A DNA stretch of 64,000 nt. Origin: Haliea alexandrii (GTDB taxonomy: Bacteria; Pseudomonadota; Gammaproteobacteria; Pseudomonadales; Halieaceae). The notes under the pieces were generated by a model that had not been told where the DNA came from, did no database searches, and saw only the letters and a program-made list of their open reading frames with translations. Made by a program: the position numbers and the translations under genes. Location of the stretch: the NCBI RefSeq assembly GCF_003719295.1, contig NZ_RFLW01000001.1:248001-312000 (forward strand), given 5' to 3'. Positions 27,170 through 35,630 of the stretch are shown piece by piece. Each line of letters starts with the position of its first letter. The stretch's first letter is position 1.

Positions 27170-28261
27170 ATGACTGTTCAACAGAAAATCGAGCCCTATA
27201 TCATCAAGGCCGAGCCACGGCCAGAGCGCTACGCCCGTGGCTGGTACGTGATCGGCAATGCCGCCAGTGTTACCACCACTCCGCGCATGCTGGAAGTATT
27301 TGGGACCAAACTCGTCGCCTACCGCGGTGAGGACGATGGTGCGGTACACATTCTGGACGCTTACTGCCCCCACATGGGCGGCGACTTAAGCGGCGGCAAG
27401 GTCTGTGGCAATTCCGTGGTGTGCCCCTTCCACCTGTGGAGCTGGGGTGCGGACGGCGTGTGCGACGATATCCCCTACGCCAAAAAGATTCCCGACAAGG
27501 CGGTGATCAAATCCTGGCCCGTGCTGGAACGCAACGGCCTGGTGCTGGTGTGGCAGGACCCGGAAAACAACGCCCCCATTCCCGGCCAGGAGCCGGCGGA
27601 AATGGCAGACTGGTACTCGGGCGAGTGGACCGACTGGGAAATGCGCGCTATCCCCATTGAAACCCTGGGTCGCGAGCTGGTGGACAACATGGCAGACATG
27701 GCCCACTTCGGACCTATCCACTACTCCACGGTGAAATCCTTCCGCAACACCATGGACGGCCACAAGTTCGTCCAATACATGGTCGGTGGACACCAGATTC
27801 TCACCGAGGGTGACGCCGGGCTGATCACCAGCGTGGCGACCTACGAGGGCCCCGCCTACATGACCACCACCATGACCGGCAGCATGGATGGTCACCCCAT
27901 GACGGTACACCTGCTGGTCAGCCATGTGCCGGTGGACATGGAGAACTTCATCATCAACTTCGGTGTGATGATGCGCAAGGACCCGAGCATGAGCCCCGAG
28001 GAAAACCAGAAGATGCTGGATGAGTACACGGAAAAGAACATCGAGTCGTTCCATCAGGACGTGGCGATCTGGAACAACAAGTGCATCATCGACAACCCGC
28101 TGATGTGCGATGGCGATGGCCCCATCCATCTGGTGCGCAAGTGGTATAGCCAGTTCATGACCAACGTGGCAGACATCCGCCCCGACCAGATCAAGGCGCG
28201 TGAGCACGTGACGATGGAAGGTCCCACTGTCGAGGAAGTGCTGGCGGCTCAGCAGCAGTAA
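27170..28261 (+). CDS. kshA: Rieske oxygenase, 3-ketosteroid 9-alpha-hydroxylase type (KshA-like)
   Basis: 363 residues. The Rieske motif is C-P-H ... C-P-F-H (CPHMGGDLSGGKVCG and VVCPFHLW, about residues 66-88), and the mononuclear iron site is ELVDNMADMAHFGPIH near 170-185. KshA opens ring B of steroids by 9-alpha hydroxylation together with reductase KshB, not seen here. Same ribosome-site context as hsaA (GGAGAAAACC). The HsaA/KshA pairing makes a steroid role more likely than other Rieske functions. A rho-independent terminator follows. Confidence 0.82.
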   Translation: MTVQQKIEPYIIKAEPRPERYARGWYVIGNAASVTTTPRMLEVFGTKLVAYRGEDDGAVHILDAYCPHMGGDLSGGKVCGNSVVCPFHLWSWGADGVCDDIPYAKKIPDKAVIKSWPVLERNGLVLVWQDPENNAPIPGQEPAEMADWYSGEWTDWEMRAIPIETLGRELVDNMADMAHFGPIHYSTVKSFRNTMDGHKFVQYMVGGHQILTEGDAGLITSVATYEGPAYMTTTMTGSMDGHPMTVHLLVSHVPVDMENFIINFGVMMRKDPSMSPEENQKMLDEYTEKNIESFHQDVAIWNNKCIIDNPLMCDGDGPIHLVRKWYSQFMTNVADIRPDQIKAREHVTMEGPTVEEVLAAQQQ

Positions 28262-28275
28262 CCAGCGCCATTTTT

Positions 28276-28310
28276 GCGCCGGAGTGCCTCGCGCGCGCCG
28301 GCGCTTTTTT
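28276..28310 (+). terminator. Rho-independent terminator after kshA
   Basis: Stem GCGCCGG (28276-28282) pairs with CCGGCGC (28298-28304) and is followed by six T residues. It closes the hsaA-kshA transcript. Confidence 0.8.
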
Positions 28311-28346
28311 CGTTAAACTGGCGGAAATTAGTGTGGAGCATCGCGC

Positions 28347-28775
28347 TTGTTCGCTCTCGTTGCCGTCAATATGCTCATCGTCATGCTCACCGTGGCGATC
28401 CACTACGAGTTCCTGCACTGGATGACGCGCTTGCTGCCGCGCCTGAATATCGTGCACCGGGCGCGCATTGTGGTCGGGGTCGCCGGCGCCATGGTGGCGC
28501 ACTCCATTGAAGTCTGGGTGTTTGGTGTCGCCTACCACCTCATGATCAATACGCCGGGCTGGGGGGCACTGCACGGGCAGTTTTTCGACGGTTCCCTGTT
28601 GGACTGCATTTACTTCTCCTTCACCGTTTTCACCACACTCGGCTTTGGCGACATCTTTCCGGAGGGCAACCTGCGCTACCTGATCGGCATTGAATCACTG
28701 ACCGGGCTGGTCCTGATTACCTGGACCGCCTCTTTCCTCTACTACGAAATGCAGCGCAGCTGGAGCGGTACCTGA
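28347..28775 (+). CDS. Small two-helix potassium-channel-like protein
   Basis: 142 residues from TTG 28347 (GGAG ahead; ATG 28371 is an alternative). Helices near 1-20 and 45-65 precede a pore segment containing the filter-like TTLGFGD and a last helix near 115-135. This is the ion-channel (Ion_trans_2) pattern with a variant filter. It lacks a cytoplasmic RCK domain. The stop shares a base with the next start (TGATG). Confidence 0.75.
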   Translation: MFALVAVNMLIVMLTVAIHYEFLHWMTRLLPRLNIVHRARIVVGVAGAMVAHSIEVWVFGVAYHLMINTPGWGALHGQFFDGSLLDCIYFSFTVFTTLGFGDIFPEGNLRYLIGIESLTGLVLITWTASFLYYEMQRSWSGT

Positions 28776-29263
28776 TGAGCACGCTCACGATTCGCCAGGC
28801 ACGCCCGGCCGATTGCCCGCTTATCCTGCAGTTCATTCGCGACCTGGCACTCTACGAGCGGGCGCTGGATGAAGTGCAGGCCACCGTGCCACAGCTGGAA
28901 GCGCTGCTGTTCGGCGAAAACCCGCGGGTCTACGGTGTTATCTGCGAGGAGGATGGCGAGGCCCTGGGCTTTGCCCTGTACTTCTTCAACTTTTCCTCCT
29001 GGCTCGGGCGTCTCGGACTGTACCTGGAAGACCTCTACGTCAACCCTGCGCAACGCGGCAAGGGCGCGGGCAAGGCGCTGCTGCGCCATCTGGCGAAAGT
29101 TGCGGTTGCCGAAGGCTGCGGTCGTTTCGAATGGAACGTACTGGACTGGAATGAGCCCGCCATCCGCTTTTACGAATCTTTCGGCGCACGGCCCCAGAGC
29201 GAATGGACGGGCTACCGCTTGACCGGAGAAGCACTGCAGGCTTTCGCAGCGGGCAAGGGCTGA
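28775..29263 (+). CDS. GNAT family N-acetyltransferase, SSAT-like
   Basis: 162 residues. The acetyl-CoA-binding motif is VNPAQRGKGAGKALL, and the segment LYLEDLYV plus the C-terminal WNEPAIRFYESFGA are typical of the spermidine/diamine acetyltransferase-like branch. The start overlaps the channel gene by one base, so they are translated together. The substrate, polyamine or amino acid analogue, is not determined. Confidence 0.85.
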   Translation: MSTLTIRQARPADCPLILQFIRDLALYERALDEVQATVPQLEALLFGENPRVYGVICEEDGEALGFALYFFNFSSWLGRLGLYLEDLYVNPAQRGKGAGKALLRHLAKVAVAEGCGRFEWNVLDWNEPAIRFYESFGARPQSEWTGYRLTGEALQAFAAGKG

Positions 29264-29346
29264 ACCGGCGTCCACCGCGATGAAGTGACAGTACGCTGCG
29301 ACGAACCGGGGTGAAGCCAGACCGTTGGCCGGCGTATACTCTAGCC

Positions 29347-30432
29347 ATGCGCACCTCGGACCTTCTACAGAACAAGACAATTCTCTTCTGGGCGCTCCAG
29401 GCGGCGGGCTGGAGCGGCTGGGGCGTGTCCTATTACCTCGGCATTATGGTGTGGAGCAAACCGCCCGAAGGGTATGAGTTCTACCTGCCGCTGGTGAGCG
29501 TCATCGGCATTGGTTTCACCCTGCTGCTGCGCAGCCTGTACCGGCGTACCTGGCACAGGGCCCTGCCCTGGCGCGGCGTTGCTCTACTTGGTGGCTCCTA
29601 CCTCGCCGCGCTGGCCTGGATGGGCCTGCGCGCCACCCTGTTTCAGCAGATGTTCCCGGATGAACAACTGGGCAAGCCGGACATGGCCTGGTACAACTAT
29701 TTTTCGGGCACGGTATCGGCTTTCTGGGTGATGCTGGTGTGGAGCGTGCTGTATTTCGGCATCAAATATTATTTGCTGGTACAGGCGGACAAGGAACGCC
29801 TGCTCACGGCCATATCGACGGCACAACAGGCGCAGCTGAAGATGCTGCGCTATCAGCTCAATCCGCATTTCCTGTTCAACACGCTTAACGCCATCTCCAC
29901 GCTGATCCTGGAACAGGAAACCCAGCTGGCCAACACCATGGTCGGCCGTCTGAGCCGCTTTCTGCGCTACTCACTGGAAAACGACCCGATGGAAAAGGTC
30001 ACGGTGGCGGAGGAGTTTGAAGCCCTGCGCCTGTACCTGGATATCGAGAAGGTGCGTTTTGGCGAGCGTCTGCAATTGCACTTTGACCTGCCTCCCCAGG
30101 CGCGCGAGGCCTTGATGCCATCCCTGCTGCTGCAACCGCTGGTGGAAAACTCCATCAAGTATGCAATCGCAACGGCCGTCAAAGGCGGCAGCATCGGCGT
30201 CAGCGCTGCGCTGGAAAATGGCGAGCTGGTGCTCGCCGTGGCGGATGATGGCCCCGGGCTGGATATGCGCGTGGGGCGCAATGCCAAGGGCGGCGGAGTG
30301 GGGCTGGGCAATATCCGCGACCGGCTGAGTGCACTGTACGGTGAGAACCAGAGCTTCCGGCTCGGCGCAACCGAGCCACATGGCCTTACCACCACAATTC
30401 GTATACCACTGGAATACAAGGAGGCGCGCTGA
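29347..30432 (+). CDS. LytS/YehU-type sensor histidine kinase
   Basis: 361 residues. Four predicted membrane helices fill roughly 1-150, followed by the His_kinase domain with the phosphorylation site QLNPHFLFNTLNAI and an ATPase domain (VENSIKYAIA, DDGPGLD, GVGLGNIRDRL). No PAS or GAF sensor domain. It ends one base into the response regulator gene, so the two are a pair. ATG 29347 was preferred to 29311 because the hydrophobic N-terminus starts here. Confidence 0.9.
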   Translation: MRTSDLLQNKTILFWALQAAGWSGWGVSYYLGIMVWSKPPEGYEFYLPLVSVIGIGFTLLLRSLYRRTWHRALPWRGVALLGGSYLAALAWMGLRATLFQQMFPDEQLGKPDMAWYNYFSGTVSAFWVMLVWSVLYFGIKYYLLVQADKERLLTAISTAQQAQLKMLRYQLNPHFLFNTLNAISTLILEQETQLANTMVGRLSRFLRYSLENDPMEKVTVAEEFEALRLYLDIEKVRFGERLQLHFDLPPQAREALMPSLLLQPLVENSIKYAIATAVKGGSIGVSAALENGELVLAVADDGPGLDMRVGRNAKGGGVGLGNIRDRLSALYGENQSFRLGATEPHGLTTTIRIPLEYKEAR

Positions 30433-31235
30433 TGCAGGCCCTGTCCACCGTGATTGTCGATGATGAGGACCTTGCACGACGCGGACTCGCGCTGCGACTG
30501 CGCAACATTCCGGACATCGACATCGTCGCGGAATGCAGCAACGGCCAGCAGGCCCTGCAGGCCATCGCCGAGCACGAGCCGGACCTGCTGTTTCTGGATA
30601 TCCAGATGCCGGGCATGGACGGCTTCCAGGTGCTGTCGGAACTGCAGGCAGACACCCTGCCCATGGTGGTTTTTGTCACCGCATACGACACCTACGCCGT
30701 GGATGCCTTCAAGGTCCACGCTGTGGACTACATCCTGAAACCCATTGAAGAAGAGCGCCTGCAGGAGGCCGTGGAGCGAGCCTGGCAGTTCAACCAGCAA
30801 CAGGCCTCGACCCGAGACAAGGCCAGGCTGATGAACCTGGTCATGGGCATGACCGGCGCCAATGCGCAGACCGTAGAGGCCATGGCAGAGTCCGGACGCC
30901 AGGGCTGGCCAGAAAAACTCACGGTGCGCGACGGCAATGCGATCCACTTCATCAAAACCGTCGACATCGCGTGGATCGATGCCGCGGGCGATTACATGTG
31001 CATCCACGCCGGCGGCAAAACCCACATCATGCGGGTCACAATGAAGGAGCTGGAAGCCATGCTCGACCCCGCACGCTTCCTGCGGGTACACCGCAGCACC
31101 ATCGTCAACGCCACCGGCATTACCGGTGCCGAGAGCCTGGACAGCGGCGAGTACCTGCTGCACCTGGATACCGGCGCCCGCATCAAGGTCAGCCGGGGCT
31201 ACCGCGACCGGGTGCGCGCGCTGCTGGAAAGCTGA
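30432..31235 (+). CDS. LytTR-type response regulator
   Basis: 267 residues. An N-terminal receiver domain has the acidic pair DDED, the phospho-acceptor in LFLDIQMPGMDGF and the conserved Lys in YILKPIEE. The C-terminal LytTR DNA-binding domain follows a linker of about 40 residues (from about 160: LTVRDGNAIHFIKTVDI to the end). It is coupled to the LytS kinase and probably controls neighbouring or envelope genes, for which no sites could be identified. Confidence 0.9.
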   Translation: MQALSTVIVDDEDLARRGLALRLRNIPDIDIVAECSNGQQALQAIAEHEPDLLFLDIQMPGMDGFQVLSELQADTLPMVVFVTAYDTYAVDAFKVHAVDYILKPIEEERLQEAVERAWQFNQQQASTRDKARLMNLVMGMTGANAQTVEAMAESGRQGWPEKLTVRDGNAIHFIKTVDIAWIDAAGDYMCIHAGGKTHIMRVTMKELEAMLDPARFLRVHRSTIVNATGITGAESLDSGEYLLHLDTGARIKVSRGYRDRVRALLES

Positions 31236-31316
31236 AAAGACGCCTGTGCACAGGGCTGGCAACTGCTGCGGACTCGCGCATAATGGCGACAGGCCAAGGC
31301 AGGGGATGCAACAGCT

Positions 31317-31703
31317 ATGAACATGAGCAAAGTGGTATTCGGTTTTTTCGTGTTGCTGGCGGTAACACTGAATTTCGGTTTTTTCATCGGCGACATCGAC
31401 AACCCGCAACACCACGATGTGTACGAGCTGTTTGCGGCACTGGTGGTAAGCCTGATCGCCACCGTACTCAAGTTCGGTGAGCGCTCGCAGATGGGAGCGA
31501 TCCTGCTTGCCTCCAGTCTGGTCGTAAACCTGCACCTACTGGCCGCAGCCGTTGTGTGGGCCATTGCCGTGCATGTGATGGAGGTGGGGCTGACACCGCG
31601 TGTCATGGCGTCCATCGTGTCACTCTCCGGCGGCGCGCTGCTCGCCAACCTGGCATCACTGGTGCTGCTCACCCTGGATACGGCCGGGCTCAGCCGGAAA
31701 TAA
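31317..31703 (+). CDS. DUF6394-like small membrane protein
   Basis: 128 residues, four helices (about 5-25, 38-56, 60-82, 95-120). It precedes the TrkA-type channel gene by six bases, an arrangement that suggests one transcript and a role linked to that channel. The assignment to DUF6394 is from memory of this pairing and is not certain. Confidence 0.6.
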   Translation: MNMSKVVFGFFVLLAVTLNFGFFIGDIDNPQHHDVYELFAALVVSLIATVLKFGERSQMGAILLASSLVVNLHLLAAAVVWAIAVHVMEVGLTPRVMASIVSLSGGALLANLASLVLLTLDTAGLSRK

Positions 31704-31709
31704 CCCGCC

Positions 31710-33425
31710 ATGAGCCGGCACGTACACAAGTCTCTGGTCTTCCTGTTCCTGCGGCGCATGCGCATGCCGCTGGTCATACTCATCACCGCCTACGCCATTG
31801 CCACCGTCGGCTTCACCCTGATTCCCGGCGTGGACGACCAGGGCAAGCCATGGCGCATGAGTTTTTTCCAGGCCTTCTACGTGGTCAGCTACACCGGCAG
31901 CACCATCGGATTCGGCGAAGTACCCTACCCGTTTTCCCCGGGTCAGCGCCTGTGGACCATGGTCAGCATTTACCTCACGGTCATTGCCTGGCTGTTCTCC
32001 ATCGGCTCCATTGTTTCCCTGCTGCAGGACCCGGCCTACACCCGCGCCCTGCGCCGCGCGCGCCTCGCCTGGAAGGTGCGCAACCTCAACCAGCCTTTCT
32101 ACCTGGTGTGTGGTTACGGCGACACCGGTCGCATGTTGACCAGCGCACTGACTGACCGTGGCTACCAGGTGGTAGTGATCGAACACAACCAGGAAAAGGT
32201 GGAAGCGCTGGAAGTGGTGGAGTTCATGGCGCCGGTCACCGCGTTTTGCATGAATGCGAACCTGCCCGACAACCTCATCGAGGCGGGGTTACGAAGCCGC
32301 TGGTGTACGGGGGTTATCGCGGTGACCGGCGAGGGGCATATCAACTTGAAGGTGGCCATCAGCGCCACGCTGCTCAATCACAAGGTGGCCGTGTACGCCA
32401 GCGCCGACACGCGCAACGATGCCGACAACATGCGCTCCTTCAACACCGACTGCGTGGTCAATCCGGTGGAGGAATATGTGCGCCGGCTGGAACTCGCCAT
32501 CGACAAGCCCGACCTGTTTCGCCTGTACCACTGGCTCAATTCCGGCCCCGGCGCACGCCTCACCCGGGCCACGCCGATCCCGCGCGGCAAGTGGATCGTG
32601 TGCGGCTACAGCCGTGTAGGCCGTGCGGTGTACCAGTTGCTGCGCGAACGCGGGATGGATGTCGCGGTAATACACCCGGACCCGGAACAGGCCGGCTGCC
32701 CCCACGGCACGGTGGCCGGCCGTGGCACCCAGGCGGAAGAATTGAGCGCCGCTGGCGTTGAAGAGGCGGTGGGCATCGTTGCCGCCACCAGCGATGACGC
32801 CGACAACCTGTCTATCCTGATCACAGCGCGGGCCCTGAACCCGGAGCTGTTCCACGTGGTGCTGGAAAACGGTCTGTCCAGCCACGCGCTGTTCCGGGCG
32901 GCGGAACCGGACTTTCTGGGCCAGCCCAGTATGGTGGTGGCCGGCACCATTCTCAGCCGCATCAGCTCGGGGCTGGTGGAACCCTTTATCCAGCAGCTGT
33001 TACAGCTGAACAACGACACTGGCCGCGACGCCCTGGCGCGGTTTCTGCGGCAACAGAATGACCACCCGCCGGAGTTCTCCTCGGGCCGTATCAGCAACCG
33101 TCGCTCGCCGGCCCTGGCCCGCGCGCTGACCGCCGGCCAGCGTATTACCGTGGGTAACCTGCTGGCAGACCCCAGCAACTGGCGCGAGCGCCTGCATCTG
33201 GAAGTGGTGATGATTCGCAAGCAGAAAGAGGACCTGCTGTTTCCCGCCGATGATGTGCCGCTGGAAATGGGTGACCGCCTGTTGCTGGCGGGCCGCGACG
33301 GTGAAGCGCAACGCCTGCAGGCAGTACTGGAAAACGATCAGCGCCTGGAATACCTGCTCACCGGCCGGGATCGCCAGCACGGCGTGTTCTGGCGATGGCT
33401 GGAACAGCGCAGCGGCAAGGCTTGA
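31710..33425 (+). CDS. Potassium channel with twin RCK/TrkA-N domains
   Basis: 571 residues. The first 115 contain two helices around a pore loop with the variant filter GSTIGFGE. Two Rossmann-type RCK domains follow: GYGDTGRMLTSAL near 135 and GYSRVGRAVYQLL near 300, with a TrkA-C domain at the end (LLFPADDVPLEMGDRLLLAGR). Ligand-gated K+ channel or exchange protein in the inner membrane. It abuts the convergent selD fusion stop. Confidence 0.88.
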   Translation: MSRHVHKSLVFLFLRRMRMPLVILITAYAIATVGFTLIPGVDDQGKPWRMSFFQAFYVVSYTGSTIGFGEVPYPFSPGQRLWTMVSIYLTVIAWLFSIGSIVSLLQDPAYTRALRRARLAWKVRNLNQPFYLVCGYGDTGRMLTSALTDRGYQVVVIEHNQEKVEALEVVEFMAPVTAFCMNANLPDNLIEAGLRSRWCTGVIAVTGEGHINLKVAISATLLNHKVAVYASADTRNDADNMRSFNTDCVVNPVEEYVRRLELAIDKPDLFRLYHWLNSGPGARLTRATPIPRGKWIVCGYSRVGRAVYQLLRERGMDVAVIHPDPEQAGCPHGTVAGRGTQAEELSAAGVEEAVGIVAATSDDADNLSILITARALNPELFHVVLENGLSSHALFRAAEPDFLGQPSMVVAGTILSRISSGLVEPFIQQLLQLNNDTGRDALARFLRQQNDHPPEFSSGRISNRRSPALARALTAGQRITVGNLLADPSNWRERLHLEVVMIRKQKEDLLFPADDVPLEMGDRLLLAGRDGEAQRLQAVLENDQRLEYLLTGRDRQHGVFWRWLEQRSGKA

Positions 33426-35630
33426 TCAGCGGCAGCGGATGGGCTCTGTGCCGGCACTGAGCGGGACGATCTCACCGATCTCGGCGGCATCTGGGTAGCC
33501 CGCCTCATGCAGCGCTGCCAGCAGGCCCGCAGCCGCCGCTTCCGCCACGCCCAGTAACAGCCCACCGCTGGTCTGCGGATCGAACAGAAGGTCGTAGCGC
33601 GGGTCGGTCGCCGCGCCCGCGCCGCTATTGCGGGCGTTGGCTTCATGCATGGTGCTGCGGCGTCCCGCCGCCAACTGCGCCAGTGCCCCCGGGAGCACAG
33701 GCAAGGCCCCCAGCTCCAGCACGGCGCCCTGCTCCGGGCGCAACATTTCCTGTAGATGCCCCCAGAGACCAAAGCCGGTGACATCGGTTGCCGCACTGGC
33801 ACCCTGCGCCAGTGCCACACGCGCTGCCGTGTAGCTGCTCTGCAGCATACTGTCGATCGCGCTGTGCAGGTCGCGGCCATCGGCCTGCAATTGCATATGG
33901 GCGGCAAACAGGGTGCCGGTGCCCAGCGGCTTGGTCAGTAGCAGACGGTCGCCCTCGCGCAGGGCCCGCTTGCGCAGGAACTGGCCCGCGCCGCCCATGG
34001 GCTCGCCGCTCACGGCAAACCCCAGCGCCAGTTCCGGGCCCTGCAGGCTATGACCTCCCACCAGCTGGCAGCCCACCGCCGCAAATTCATGCAGCGCACC
34101 GGCCAGCAGCTGCACCAGGTCGCGCTGTTGCACAGACGGGCCGCTGAACGGCAGGGTCAGCGCCGCCAAGGCCGTGGTCGGCTGAGCACCACTGGCGTAC
34201 AGATCGGACAGGGCGTGATTGGCGGCGATGCGTCCCATCAGCCACGGGTCCGACACCAGGCCGCGTAAAATATCGAGGCTCTGCAACTGAATACCGCCTG
34301 CCGGGGTTGTCACCACGGCCGCGTCCTCGGCACCGTCCGCCGTGGGGCAATGTTGCGGATACCGCTGGCGCAGCTCGGCGAGTGCCGCCGCCAGCCGGTC
34401 GCCACCCACCTTCGCGCCGCAGCCACCGCAAGGTGCCTGCGTGGCGGCGACGAGTGTTTCGGGCAGAGTATCCGCAGGCGCGTCTGACATGTGTTCGGGC
34501 AATGCCGCGAACTGCGCCATGAAACGACGATCAATGCGGTCTTTCCAGCGCCACGCCCAGGCGCCGCTGGCAACAAACGGGCCCCGCTCGGCGACCGCTC
34601 GACGCTCTCCCAGCGACAGCAGGGAGAGAAAACGTTGCTGCGGCCGATGTGCGCGCAGCGGGCGCTGCAGCAGCAGGTTGCGCAGGTTGGCTGCAAGCAC
34701 CGGCGCCTGACGCACGGCGTACACACCGGCCTTGGGCCGGGGGTGTTGCAACTGTGTGGCGATATCCCCGGCGGCGAACACCACGGGATCGTCCACTGAC
34801 TGCAGGGTGTCGTGCACGGCCAGGAAGCCGCCTGGCACGGTGCGCAGTCCGCTGGCACCTACCCAGGGCGCGGCCGCTGCACCGGTACACCAGAACAGCG
34901 CATCGAACGAGGTGCTACCGCCGTTTGCCACCGTCAGCTGGCCCGCGCGCACCGCACTCACGCGGCTCGCGCAGTGCACCGCAATACCCGCACGTGAGAG
35001 CGCTTGCTTCGCCGTGGCCCTGGCGCGGGGGTGGTAGCCGGGCAGGATGTCTGCAGCCGCGCAAAACAGGCTGAAGGCGGGTGCGCGATCGCGCAGGCGG
35101 TGTGCCATGGCCAGCGCCAGCTCAACGCTGCCGGCGCCGCCCCCCACCAGGGCGATATGCCTGGACGACACGCAGTCCCCCTGCAACAGCGTGGCTTCCA
35201 GCGCCTGCCAGCGCGCCCAGAATTCCGCCACCGGCTTTACCGGCGTGGCGTGCTCACGCGCGCCCGGCACGCTGTCCAGGTCGGGCTGGGAGCCAATGTC
35301 GAGGCTCAGTACATCGTAACCGAGGACAGGACGACCGGGCAGGCCCAATTGGCGTGCACGGGTGTCCAGCGCGTTGACTTCGGCCTCGATGAAGCGCGCG
35401 CCAGCCCATTGGCAGAGCCGGGCGAGGTCGATGTGGGTTTCCGCAAAACGGTAGTGGCCGGCGAGCAGGCCAGGAAGCATGCCCGAATAGGGCGTATGGC
35501 TCGAGGGCGACACCAGGGTGATGCGCAGCCCGCCGATGGGCCGCATGGCCAGCATGCGCAACGCCAGCGCGTGTGCATGTCCACCGCCTACCAGCACCAG
35601 GTCACGCTGCACGCTGCTGACTGTCAGCAA
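33426..35630 (-). CDS. selD: FAD oxidoreductase-selenide, water dikinase fusion (SelD)
   Basis: 734 residues. Residues 1-380 are a pyridine nucleotide-disulfide/NDH-2-like oxidoreductase (LVGGGHAHA at the start, LVGGGAGSVE near 162, FAAGDIATQ near 285). From about 395 a complete SelD domain follows; PCGGCGAKVGG places Cys404 and Lys407 at the positions of catalytic Cys17 and Lys20 in E. coli SelD. SelD makes selenophosphate from selenide and ATP. The fusion is a known architecture, possibly supplying reduced selenium. Cys rather than Sec. It overlaps the end of mnmH by seven bases. Confidence 0.92.
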   Translation of the reverse strand: MLTVSSVQRDLVLVGGGHAHALALRMLAMRPIGGLRITLVSPSSHTPYSGMLPGLLAGHYRFAETHIDLARLCQWAGARFIEAEVNALDTRARQLGLPGRPVLGYDVLSLDIGSQPDLDSVPGAREHATPVKPVAEFWARWQALEATLLQGDCVSSRHIALVGGGAGSVELALAMAHRLRDRAPAFSLFCAAADILPGYHPRARATAKQALSRAGIAVHCASRVSAVRAGQLTVANGGSTSFDALFWCTGAAAAPWVGASGLRTVPGGFLAVHDTLQSVDDPVVFAAGDIATQLQHPRPKAGVYAVRQAPVLAANLRNLLLQRPLRAHRPQQRFLSLLSLGERRAVAERGPFVASGAWAWRWKDRIDRRFMAQFAALPEHMSDAPADTLPETLVAATQAPCGGCGAKVGGDRLAAALAELRQRYPQHCPTADGAEDAAVVTTPAGGIQLQSLDILRGLVSDPWLMGRIAANHALSDLYASGAQPTTALAALTLPFSGPSVQQRDLVQLLAGALHEFAAVGCQLVGGHSLQGPELALGFAVSGEPMGGAGQFLRKRALREGDRLLLTKPLGTGTLFAAHMQLQADGRDLHSAIDSMLQSSYTAARVALAQGASAATDVTGFGLWGHLQEMLRPEQGAVLELGALPVLPGALAQLAAGRRSTMHEANARNSGAGAATDPRYDLLFDPQTSGGLLLGVAEAAAAGLLAALHEAGYPDAAEIGEIVPLSAGTEPIRCR

